This document shows, piece by piece, positions 53,062 to 60,990 of a stretch of 64,000 nucleotides of DNA. Position 1 is the first letter of the stretch, and each line of letters opens with the position of its first letter. The stretch spans positions 40,322-104,321 of the forward strand of contig QZDX01000017.1 of NCBI GenBank assembly GCA_009917555.1. The letters are read 5' to 3'. Source of the DNA: a bacterium 1XD21-13 (lineage in GTDB: Bacteria; Bacillota; Clostridia; Lachnospirales; Lachnospiraceae). The notes below the pieces were generated by a model. That model was not told where the DNA came from. It saw nothing but the letters and a program-made list of their open reading frames with translations, and made no database searches. Made by a program: the position numbers and the translations under genes.

Positions 53062-54285
53062 TCATTTTTTATAGGGGCGTTTCATAGCCTCCACCTGCGG
53101 TATTCCGCAATCCGGCCCAAAGTGCTTCAAAATCACCAAAGGCTCATATTTAGAAGTGTTCTCGACAGTCACACCCTTACAGGAAGCCTCGCAGGATACA
53201 AAGAATTCGTCGGCCGTCAGTTGTCCATAACGGATTAATGTGGGTGTTTCACAGTCAAAGACGCCAAACTTTCCATGTCCCTGAATTACCAGACAGCCAT
53301 AGGGAGCGTTATCGGCTATAGTCACCTTGCATCCCGGCTCAACCGTCAGGTGCTTGGCAGCCACATAGTCATTTCCATAGCAGATCCAGTTTTGGACATA
53401 TCCTTCTCCCTGGCGCTCCAGCATAGGCCGGCGGAAAAACCGTTCCCGATAGTCCGCACAGGTATTCATATCCCAATCTGCCACGTCCATAATCACATCC
53501 AGATTATTTCTGTCCTGCTCAGGCACATAACCGGAAAGCGACTCGCTTCCAAACACTTCGCCGTTGACTACATTTTCCCACATAGCCATTACGTCCGAAT
53601 TCCACTGGGGTTCATACGTGCACAGAGAACCCGGAGCGTGTACCACGCCTGCCGGCGTATACCATCCTGTATCCAACTCAATTCTCCATGCCCTGGAAAG
53701 CTCCGTAATCCGGCTGTCACATACCTCGCATTGTGCCAGGCGTTCCTTAACCTCTTCCTTTGTCACAGACGGGTCAAAGCCAAAATAGGAAATCGGCATT
53801 TCACCTGTATGCTGGTTGTACTGTTTGGGGAAAAAGTAGTGTTCATGCTTGGGCTTCACATCACCATAACGCTTACAGGCTTCCTCTCCATGATGAATAT
53901 GGTGAAACAGCGGCCACATATAGTCGTAAAATTTGGAATACATCGGCCAGGTTCCAAAGCGATCCATCAATTCTTTTCCGATTAATGCTGCTCCCAATTC
54001 ATCCACAAAGTCTTTAAACAGTACCACCTGCTCCGGATCATCATTTACATTCACATAGCTCATGCCCTCATCCGGTCTTGCCCCTTCCGTCTCCACATGT
54101 GTGATGGAGGAAAACCAACGCTCTACGATTGCCCCACGCTCCATGCCCATGGCAAAATAGTCGTCCGGATGCAGACGTATTCTTCTTCCCGGACGGTTAA
54201 AGGGCCGCGGAACCCATGTAGGGGTCAGCCTTAGAACTCCCCCGCCTTTCTCCAATGTTTCGCGGATGATTTCTGCTTTTGTCAT
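53062..54285 (-). CDS. PMI-like bicupin, candidate sugar isomerase
   Basis: This 407-residue cytosolic protein has cupin features that recall type I phosphomannose isomerase. Residues 128-152 hold FHHIHHGEEACKRYGDVKPK and HEHYFF, placed like the QxHP(D/N)DE...KPExWY motif of PMI. Residues 209-231 (YTPAGVVHAPGSLCTYEPQ, then NSD) match the PAGxxHAxxG...ExQxxSD motif. A second cupin-like half (~310-400) contains EPGCKVTIADNAPYGCLVIQ. Histidines 128, 131 and 216 and E149 are candidate metal ligands. Overall similarity to PMI is low, so the substrate probably differs. First gene of the operon; GGAGAGGAG precedes the ATG. Confidence 0.75.
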   Translation of the reverse strand: MTKAEIIRETLEKGGGVLRLTPTWVPRPFNRPGRRIRLHPDDYFAMGMERGAIVERWFSSITHVETEGARPDEGMSYVNVNDDPEQVVLFKDFVDELGAALIGKELMDRFGTWPMYSKFYDYMWPLFHHIHHGEEACKRYGDVKPKHEHYFFPKQYNQHTGEMPISYFGFDPSVTKEEVKERLAQCEVCDSRITELSRAWRIELDTGWYTPAGVVHAPGSLCTYEPQWNSDVMAMWENVVNGEVFGSESLSGYVPEQDRNNLDVIMDVADWDMNTCADYRERFFRRPMLERQGEGYVQNWICYGNDYVAAKHLTVEPGCKVTIADNAPYGCLVIQGHGKFGVFDCETPTLIRYGQLTADEFFVSCEASCKGVTVENTSKYEPLVILKHFGPDCGIPQVEAMKRPYKK

Positions 54286-54405
54286 CTTATCTCTCCTCTC
54301 CTTCTGTTTAGATTTTTGTTATAGATATTTTTGAGCTCCCTTTACCCGAATCAGCTGAGTCATTATAAATCCACACTTTTCTAGTTTAACATGTCCCTCC
54401 CTTTA

Positions 54406-54537
54406 TTTATACGTATAAACATAGTTTAAATAAAAATTTCCTTTATGTTATATAAAAAATAAACATATAGGAATTATCACTGTTTAAACGTATAAATTTT
54501 ATGTTTTTAGTATATACCTCTGGTATTTTCTTGTCAA
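54406..54537 (-). promoter_or_regulatory. sugar operon promoter with two LacI-type operators
   Basis: TTGACA (54537-54532), a 17-base spacer and TATACT (54514-54509) on the minus strand put the start near 54502. Operator O1 is TTTAAACGTATAAA (54483-54496), just after the start. O2 is the perfect palindrome TTTATACGTATAAA (54406-54419), 77 bp further downstream. Both have the central CG expected for LacI-family sites. The leader before the first gene is about 215 nt. Confidence 0.8.
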
Positions 54538-54894
54538 TTATATTTCATTAGGACAATCCTACAAAAAAATATTCAAAAATTTAGTCATATTTCACAATCA
54601 ATGGTACTCTTCCACTTGCTGAGCTCAAAAATATCATTGACCGTGGACAGCTGATGCTTTGTTGACACACAGATTTACTTACGGTACTCTCTAAAACTTC
54701 AAACTATCTTAATTTTTTCCCAGGATAGCCAGCATTCCCAGATTCCTAATATTTTCCAATCCCTCAATAACAAAAAATCCTTGTAATGCCAGTATTTTGG
54801 AACAATACAAGGATTTTTTATTCTCCATCTGATTAAACAATAAGTAAAGTATAAATAGGAAGGCTATTTTGAAGTAGACAGAATAAAATATTTA
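54538..54894. other. intergenic region with terminator
   Basis: AATCCTTGTA and TACAAGGATT (about 54775-54785 and 54806-54815) with T-runs form the terminator of the gene at 54895-55932. Between 54590 and 54700 a short minus-strand frame (KHQLSTVNDIFELSKWKSTI...) and two copies of GGTACTCT are seen. This may be gene debris; no gene is called. Confidence 0.5.
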
Positions 54895-55932
54895 CTATAT
54901 GTTTACTTCAATCCACCACTTAATCACCACCGGAGTGCCGTCCTCCTCCCAGGTAATGAGAAATTGTGCGATGGCCACACAGTCTGCGACCCCGCCCTCC
55001 CCGTAAAGGTACTCCGAAGCCTGCAGCACATTTTTCCCCTCATATTCTGCCATGGACAAATTGTAAAAGCCTCGTGCATTGCCGCCCACGGTATGGGCCG
55101 TATCGGAAGGGGGACATTCATTTTTTCTGCAAAAAGGTAAAATCTCATCCAGGTAAGGACAGTATGCACTATAGCTGTCTATAGCCGGCTCTTGTATGAC
55201 ATCCACCGTAAGCCCCCAGTCATAATCCTCCTCAAGGTCCGAGGGAAGCTCCATTCGCTTAAGGGCGTGATCCTTATATTTAAAAATGGCTTTGTAGGAA
55301 TCCCCCACCGCGCCGCAGCCGGAGCCCTGTGCACTGAATACAATCTCTATATTTTCATCATTGTCCACATCTCCCCAGAAAGCATCAAAGCTACCATAAT
55401 AAGGACAGTCTTCCTCCTGAAAACAGTAGGGTGTGTCCTCATTCATATAGAACCACAGGCAGCCCGATCCGTAAAAGACAATCTGCTCTGCCTCCTGGAC
55501 CATCACAAGCATGTCCATCTGCCCGTTTCCATCTATGTCCTCCAGTCGAAGCCCGGTCATCCACATAGCGCCGTTTTGGAAAATATCATCCTCCAAGAGC
55601 CGTCCGAACAGCTCCTCCGCCTGTTTCTTCCCTATTCCCTGCCGTCCCGCCTCTTTAAAAAATCTCTTCCTGTTGTCCTCCATCTGCTTTTCCAGGGAAA
55701 TCCTTTCTGCTTCCGCTTCTACTCTCGGTTCCGCTCCATCTCCATTCCTTTGCAAAAAGCGCTCCTCTGTTTCCGGCTCTGCTCCATCTCCATCCCTTTG
55801 TAAAAAGCACTCCGCTGCTTTCGGTTCCTCCTGGGATGCCTGCACCTTTTTGCCGGATGCAGAGAGGAAACCGATTCCGATACATAATAAAAGGAAAAGA
55901 ATTCTTTTGATTTTTTTCGTCTGCTTTTTCAT
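54895..55932 (-). CDS. secreted or membrane-anchored protein with VCBS/EF-hand-like motifs
   Basis: This 345-residue protein begins with a signal peptide or anchor (KRILFLLLCIGIGFLSASG). A tandem 16-residue repeat follows near residue 40: ECFLQRDGDGAEPETE then ERFLQRNGDGAEPRVE. The main domain contains calcium-loop-like DIDGNGQMDM (~135) and DVDNDENIEI (~190), as in FG-GAP/VCBS surface domains. There are six or so cysteines in the mature part. The function is unknown; extracellular is likely. ATG at 55932 is preferred (GAGGGTGG upstream). A terminator lies after it. Confidence 0.75.
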   Translation of the reverse strand: MKKQTKKIKRILFLLLCIGIGFLSASGKKVQASQEEPKAAECFLQRDGDGAEPETEERFLQRNGDGAEPRVEAEAERISLEKQMEDNRKRFFKEAGRQGIGKKQAEELFGRLLEDDIFQNGAMWMTGLRLEDIDGNGQMDMLVMVQEAEQIVFYGSGCLWFYMNEDTPYCFQEEDCPYYGSFDAFWGDVDNDENIEIVFSAQGSGCGAVGDSYKAIFKYKDHALKRMELPSDLEEDYDWGLTVDVIQEPAIDSYSAYCPYLDEILPFCRKNECPPSDTAHTVGGNARGFYNLSMAEYEGKNVLQASEYLYGEGGVADCVAIAQFLITWEEDGTPVVIKWWIEVNI

Positions 55933-56158
55933 AGTCTGCCACCCTCTGTCTCTCTTACTGATATTGATTTTAGAGGAAGAGTACATCATAACAGAATCAT
56001 ATTTACATCATAGTTGCATCATTTTTGCTCTTTTGGGCCATAGGCTTGAATCAGTTCAAACGCTTGTCAATCCAGTGCGGAAATGGTACTATTGAATAAA
56101 AATGCAACTTATTATGGAGAACTCAATGAGTACCTGTACAGAAAGGGGCTAAGTCACA

Positions 56159-56578
56159 ATGGATATCATGCTGACTGTCAGCTATTCGCTTAAAATTCCA
56201 AGAGACCAATTTTTCAATTCAAAAAACGGATATGTAAAAGCTGAGATACGAAAGCAATTAGAAAAGTTATTTCCCAAAGAAATTTCGTTGTTGGAGGATA
56301 CCGTTGCTCAAAGAGAGCATTTAATACATATGCCTTTATATGAAAATAAAAATTCTCTAAAGTGTGCTTCCTGCGGCAAATGGTTATACATGCCGGAAAA
56401 AGAGTTTTCGCAAGCTTGCCTTGAATACTGTAAGATAGTAAAAGATATCCCATTATGTCCCAGTTGTGCATGGGAATTGGAAGCTGATTTTAAAAACGAG
56501 GAATTTATTCAAAAATTGAGGAAAAAGAGTGTTAAAAGCAATGGAGATACTTTTGCCGAAAAAGATTCTCTTCTTTAA
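56159..56578 (+). CDS. small hypothetical zinc-ribbon-like protein
   Basis: This 139-residue protein was not recognised. A central segment has LKCASCGKWLYMPEKEF and PLCPSCAWELEAD, that is two CxxC knuckles 37 residues apart, which suggests a zinc ribbon. The rest is charged and helical. GC is lower than in neighbours, so transfer is possible. AAAGGGG lies 10 bases before the ATG. It is upstream of the LysR gene with a 69-base gap; cotranscription is possible. Confidence 0.65.
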   Translation: MDIMLTVSYSLKIPRDQFFNSKNGYVKAEIRKQLEKLFPKEISLLEDTVAQREHLIHMPLYENKNSLKCASCGKWLYMPEKEFSQACLEYCKIVKDIPLCPSCAWELEADFKNEEFIQKLRKKSVKSNGDTFAEKDSLL

Positions 56579-56647
56579 AATACTGCTTTCTGAAATTATC
56601 AAGCCATACAAATTTCCCATTGCACAACAAATACAGGAGTCCCAATT

Positions 56648-57535
56648 ATGACCATCCGGCATTTAAAAATTTTTATCGCAGTAGCGGAAACCGGCAAAAT
56701 GAGCCTTGCGGCCAAGAAGCTCTATCTGGCCCAGCCCACCATCAGCCAGGCCATTCACGAGCTGGAGGAGCACTATCACACCCAGCTGTTTGACCGCCTC
56801 TCCAAGCGCCTTTATATTACGGACGCCGGACAGGAGCTTCTCAGCCTGGCCCGAAATGCGGTGCGCTCCTTTGACGATCTGGAGCTTCGCATGGAAAATT
56901 ACACCCGAACGGAGCATTTTCGCATTGGGGCCACAGTTACCGTGGGCTCCTGCCTGCTGCCCTCGCTTCTGGAGGATTTTCGGGAGCGCCGCCCCCAGGT
57001 GGATACCTTTTCTTTTATCGGAAATACCGCCGTAATCGAAGAAAAGCTCCTGAAATCAGAGCTAGACGTGGGGATTGTGGAGGGTGTGATCAAAAGTCCC
57101 GATCTCATCAGCATTCCCATGGTAGAGGATTATCTGGTTCTGGCCTGTGGCAAGGACCATCCCTTTGCCGCTCTTGCCTCCTTTCAGCCCTCGGATCTGG
57201 AGGGGCTTGATTTTGTAATGCGTGAAAAGGGAAGCGGTACACGGGCCCTCTTTGAGGAATACCTGCGGGCCAACCACATTCAGATCCGGTGCCGGATCGA
57301 GGCGCCATTTCCCGAGGCAATGAAGCATGCCATTCTTTACAATCACTGTATGGCCGTCATTTCTGTGCGTCTCATTGAGGACGAGCTGCAAAAAGGCACC
57401 ATCCGCATGCTGCCCCACCCGGAGCACGCCTGGAACCGCACCTTTAATCTGGTTTACCATAAAGATAAACTCCTTACGGATTCTATGCTTCATCTGAAAA
57501 ATCTGCTGCTGCAGTACCGGAGGCCGGAGATTTAA
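56648..57535 (+). CDS. LysR family transcriptional regulator (CysL/YeiE-like)
   Basis: This 295-residue protein has helix-turn-helix MTIRHLKIFIAVAETGKMSL and LAQPTISQAIHELEEHYHTQ. The effector domain resembles the CysL/YeiE branch (FRIGATVTVGSCLLPSLLED, ELDVGIVEGVIKSPDLISIP, VMREKGSGTRALFEEYL). That branch often lies beside yeiH in other bacteria. The yeiH-type gene here is 10 kb away, with a LysR-type box in front of its operon, so regulation in trans is a reasonable guess. Its start follows AGGAG. Confidence 0.92.
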   Translation: MTIRHLKIFIAVAETGKMSLAAKKLYLAQPTISQAIHELEEHYHTQLFDRLSKRLYITDAGQELLSLARNAVRSFDDLELRMENYTRTEHFRIGATVTVGSCLLPSLLEDFRERRPQVDTFSFIGNTAVIEEKLLKSELDVGIVEGVIKSPDLISIPMVEDYLVLACGKDHPFAALASFQPSDLEGLDFVMREKGSGTRALFEEYLRANHIQIRCRIEAPFPEAMKHAILYNHCMAVISVRLIEDELQKGTIRMLPHPEHAWNRTFNLVYHKDKLLTDSMLHLKNLLLQYRRPEI

Positions 57536-57564
57536 TGCTTTCCTCTTTCCGGTGAAGCATTTTC

Positions 57565-57606
57565 AGAGCCTGTCTCTCTAATATTTTTAGAGCCTGTCTC
57601 TCCAAT
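57565..57606. repeat. two direct repeats of 18 bp
   Basis: AGAGCCTGTCTCTCTAAT (57565-57582) recurs at 57589-57606 with one difference. It lies between the LysR and AraC-type genes. Function unknown. Confidence 0.6.
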
Positions 57607-57683
57607 TATCTTGAAAAGCGCAAGATTCATGAAAAGCCGGGTGAAATATCCTGCTATCATAGGGAGAAAAGGAGGTATCTGCA

Positions 57684-58571
57684 ATGCCGAAAAATGTGAA
57701 AATGACAATGGCAGCCATCGACTATATTGAAAGCCATCTGCAGGAAAAGCTTTCCCTGAAAGCAGTTGCAGAGGCAGTCCATTATTCCAAATATCATTTA
57801 CACCGGATGTTTGCGGCTACAACCGGCCTGACAGTCCAAACCTATGTACAGCGCCGTCAGCTAACCGAGGCCGCAAGACTGCTTGTATATTCCCAAAGAC
57901 CCATCCTGGAAATCGCACTCTCTGCCGGATATGAGAGCCAGCAGTCCTTTACCGATATTTTCAAGGCCATGTACAAAAAGTCCCCCAATCAATACCGGGA
58001 GGAACAGCAATTCTATCCCTTACAGCTAAAATACGTCTTGACCGAAAGCCCCGCAAGCCTGGAGGAACAAAATTGGCAGGACAGCATTGTTTTTGCCACA
58101 GACCAGGACATCCCCAGGTGGATGGAGCTTGTTTCCCTTGTCATTGACGGCTTTCCCTATTTCAATGAGAAGCAATATCTTCTGCATCTGCAGGAATACA
58201 TCCGACAGAAACGGGCGTTAATCCTGAAAGGCGCCGACACCGCAATGGCAGCAATGGCATTTCATGAAATAAGAGGAACCATTGATTTCCTTGGGATACA
58301 CCCACTGTACCGAAAAAGGGACATAGCAGAAGCATTTTGCCAAAAGGCAGCGGAGCTTACACATTCCCCGCAGATCAGTGTTACATCCTTTCGGGAGGGC
58401 GACAAGGCAGATACGGGTTACCGCAAGATTTGGAGAAGCCTGGGCTTTGCGGAAGCGGAGCTGTTGACGGAATTCGGCTACCCCACACAGCGGTTTGTCT
58501 ACCGAAAACCGCCGAGTGAAGCCTCCTATTCTCTACGGGGAGAGCGTACCGCGGGAGATCAGAGGGAATGA
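57684..58571 (+). CDS. AraC-type regulator fused to a GNAT acetyltransferase-like domain
   Basis: This 295-residue protein has two domains. Residues ~5-110 are an AraC/XylS double helix-turn-helix (SLKAVAEAVHYSKYHLHRMF; PILEIALSAGYESQQSFTDI). Residues ~140-285 look like a GNAT fold: PRWMELVSLVIDGFPYFNE, ALILKGADTAMAAMAF, IDFLGIHPLYRKRDIAEAFC (motif A-like) and YRKIWRSLGFAEAELLTEFG. The second part may bind acetyl-CoA or act only as a sensor. The stop overlaps the MATE start (ATGA), so it likely controls or accompanies that pump. Confidence 0.82.
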   Translation: MPKNVKMTMAAIDYIESHLQEKLSLKAVAEAVHYSKYHLHRMFAATTGLTVQTYVQRRQLTEAARLLVYSQRPILEIALSAGYESQQSFTDIFKAMYKKSPNQYREEQQFYPLQLKYVLTESPASLEEQNWQDSIVFATDQDIPRWMELVSLVIDGFPYFNEKQYLLHLQEYIRQKRALILKGADTAMAAMAFHEIRGTIDFLGIHPLYRKRDIAEAFCQKAAELTHSPQISVTSFREGDKADTGYRKIWRSLGFAEAELLTEFGYPTQRFVYRKPPSEASYSLRGERTAGDQRE

Positions 58572-59914
58572 GCAGGATGCCGGCGTCAAAAAATCCTTTA
58601 TCTCAAAATTTTACCATGAAATCCCTGCTGAAATTTGCATTTCCCTCCATTTTAATGATGGTGTTTATGGGCCTGTATACGGTTGTTGACACCATCTTTG
58701 TGGCACGCTTTGTGGATACCAACGCACTCTCGGCACTGAATATCGTCTGTCCTGTTATCAATTTGATTGTAGGTCTCGGGACCATGCTTGCAACCGGGGG
58801 AAGCGCTATCGTTGCCCGCAAAATGGGGGCGGGGGAGCAGGAAAGGGCTTCCCGGGATTTTACGCTGATCATTGGGACGGGAGCCTTATTGGGCGTATGC
58901 ATTGCAGTCTTAGGGACCGCTTTCATTGATCGAATCCTATGGGGGCTTGGAGCCAGCCATCTCTTATTTCCCTATTGCAGGGAATACCTTTTTATCCTGC
59001 TCCTGTTCACGCCTGCAAGTATACTGCAGGTGCTCTTCCAAAATCTGATTATCACAGCGGGATGTCCCGGAATGGGTATGCTTCTGGGCGTAAGCGCAGG
59101 AATTACAAATATTTTGCTTGACTATCTTTTTATGGCACACCTGGAAATGGGAATCCAAGGGGCGGCCCTTGGCACCGGCATCGGCTATCTGATCCCGGCG
59201 GTAATTGGCCTCCTGTTCTTTTCCTCGGGGAAAAGCAGCTTGCGCTTCCGAAAACCGGTGACTGACATTTCCGTGTTGGTAAAAAGCTGTACCAACGGCT
59301 TTTCGGAAATGGTAAGCCAGGCGGCCACAGCGGTTACAACATTTCTTTTTAACCGGATTATGATGGGGCTCCTTGGGGAAAACGGAGTTGCGGCAATCAC
59401 AATTATTATTTACACGCAGTTTTTATTGAGCGCTCTATACATTGGATTTTCTATGGGAACGGCCCCTGTTATCAGCTATAACTACGGGAAACAGGATACG
59501 CAGCAGCTAAAAAATGTATTTCACATCTGTATGCGTTTCATTCTCTTTAGCTCAGCCTCTGTTTTCGCCGCAGCCTTTCTTTTTGGTTCTCCTTTGGTTG
59601 GTATTTTTTCGGAAAAAGGAACGACTGTTTATGAAATTGCAAGAAATGGCTTTTTGATCTTTCCCTTTAGCTTTCTGTTCTGCGGGCTGAATATATTCAC
59701 CTCTGCCGCATTTACGGCATTCTCAAACGGAACGCTGTCGGCAATCCTGTCATTTCTGCGGACCTTTGGATTGATTACGGTACTGCTGCTTACACTGCCG
59801 AAGCTTATAGGTGTCACAGGCGTGTGGCTTGCCGTACCTGTGGCGGAGGGGCTTACCATGATTGTGTCGTTGGTTTTTCTCTTTCGGAACAGGAGAAAAT
59901 ATCATTATGCATGA
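58568..59914 (+). CDS. MATE family efflux transporter
   Basis: This 448-residue pump has 12 membrane segments. The N-terminus reads FAFPSILMMVFMGLYTVVDT, then LGTMLATGGSAIVARKMG and GNTS-like motifs of the MepA branch. The C-lobe begins NGFSEMVSQAATAVTTFLFN. It is translationally coupled to the AraC-GNAT gene. Substrate unknown; antibiotics or dyes are usual for MepA-like pumps. A perfect hairpin terminator follows. Confidence 0.93.
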   Translation: MSRMPASKNPLSQNFTMKSLLKFAFPSILMMVFMGLYTVVDTIFVARFVDTNALSALNIVCPVINLIVGLGTMLATGGSAIVARKMGAGEQERASRDFTLIIGTGALLGVCIAVLGTAFIDRILWGLGASHLLFPYCREYLFILLLFTPASILQVLFQNLIITAGCPGMGMLLGVSAGITNILLDYLFMAHLEMGIQGAALGTGIGYLIPAVIGLLFFSSGKSSLRFRKPVTDISVLVKSCTNGFSEMVSQAATAVTTFLFNRIMMGLLGENGVAAITIIIYTQFLLSALYIGFSMGTAPVISYNYGKQDTQQLKNVFHICMRFILFSSASVFAAAFLFGSPLVGIFSEKGTTVYEIARNGFLIFPFSFLFCGLNIFTSAAFTAFSNGTLSAILSFLRTFGLITVLLLTLPKLIGVTGVWLAVPVAEGLTMIVSLVFLFRNRRKYHYA

Positions 59915-59925
59915 CAGCAAAAACA

Positions 59926-59963
59926 GCGGGGAGACACTGCCTATTAAGCTTGTGTCTCCCCGC
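59926..59963. terminator. bidirectional terminator between convergent genes
   Basis: GCGGGGAGACAC and GTGTCTCCCCGC pair perfectly over a 14-base loop between the MATE gene and the GTPase gene. Confidence 0.75.
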
Positions 59964-59972
59964 CGAAATCAC

Positions 59973-60923
59973 CTAGAAATACACCATCTCTTCCTCCGGC
60001 TTCTCCACGGATTTCAGCGCCTTGGTGTAAAGCACAGGTCCCTCCTCGCCGGAATATTCCTTTCGGGTCTCCACCTTTACCTTGGCGGTCACGGTGAGCC
60101 ACTGACGATTACGAAGCTTATCCACATTCTGGGACTTGCACAGGAATCCCAGAAATACCGTGTCATCCGCACAGCAGGTCATGGCCCGGCGGCCTGGCAC
60201 GAAGTATTCTGCCTCCAGCTCCTTTGGCCGCATTACCATGGCTTTAAATCGAACCGTCTTGCCATCATAGTGGTCCGGGTGATCCATGGCGTCCAGATAC
60301 CAGATACCATAGTCAATATCTCCAATGTCAATAATCTCCGCATTCAGATCAAAGGGTAGCTCCTCCTCATACTCAAAGAGCTCTCCGCCCTCCTGCTCAA
60401 ATTCCACCTGGGCCCTGGGATTGGCCGCCCGGATATTTCGCTTATAGGAGGCCGCCTTGGTTCCCTCCTTGCAGCGGTTAAAAATCACCAGATCGGAATC
60501 CTGCACCATATCCATAAAAAGAGATTTCATGTTCTGCATGTACAGATCAAAGGTTGTGGCATCCACCAGGGTAATGCCCTGGGCCAGAAACCAGCCTCTG
60601 GGAAGCAGCATTTCTCTTAAATGCTGCATGCCCCACATGCCGTTGTACTCGATCATCACCTGGGTGGGCTTATACTCCTTTCGGCAGTCCTCCAGAAATT
60701 CCGGCGTAAATTCCGCCTTTCCCTCCACAACCGTCATCACCGTATCATAGGATTCCAGAATATGGCTGTCGTACTCCTCCTCACCCTCCTCGCAGGCAAT
60801 GAGCAGAGTCTTGCCGCCATCGGAAAAATAGGGATCGGAAAGTGTCTCCTGTATAAAGGAGGTCTTGCCGCTTTCCAGAAATCCATTTACTACATAAACG
60901 GGTACTTTATTTAAAAAACTCAT
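59973..60923 (-). CDS. CobW-like GTPase fused to a YcgQ/TIGR03943-like domain
   Basis: This 316-residue protein has an N-terminal G3E GTPase domain: VYVVNGFLESGKTSFIQETL (P-loop GFLESGKTS), MIEYNGMWGMQHL and DLVIFNRCKE (base-binding NRCK). It lacks the CxCC motif of metal-delivering CobW proteins. The C-terminal ~110 residues (GKTVRFKAMVMRP, FVPGRRAMTCCADDTVFLGF, then VKVETRKEYSGEEGPVLYTK) resemble the OB-like domain of YcgQ/TIGR03943 proteins, which in Bacillus are linked with zinc limitation. Likely role in metal homeostasis with the next gene, which it follows after 67 bases. Confidence 0.8.
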   Translation of the reverse strand: MSFLNKVPVYVVNGFLESGKTSFIQETLSDPYFSDGGKTLLIACEEGEEEYDSHILESYDTVMTVVEGKAEFTPEFLEDCRKEYKPTQVMIEYNGMWGMQHLREMLLPRGWFLAQGITLVDATTFDLYMQNMKSLFMDMVQDSDLVIFNRCKEGTKAASYKRNIRAANPRAQVEFEQEGGELFEYEEELPFDLNAEIIDIGDIDYGIWYLDAMDHPDHYDGKTVRFKAMVMRPKELEAEYFVPGRRAMTCCADDTVFLGFLCKSQNVDKLRNRQWLTVTAKVKVETRKEYSGEEGPVLYTKALKSVEKPEEEMVYF

Positions 60924-60990
60924 GGATGCTCTCCTTGCTAGCAGGTCTTAGCGCAGTGCAATTCGTCACTGCTCATTGCCTGCGTGTACA

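Noticed and set aside
54326..54670. GAGCTCAAAAATATC in inverted copies and short DIFEL frames, read as insertion-sequence ends
   Set aside because: Only about 15 bp match, no target duplication and no transposase fragment could be shown.
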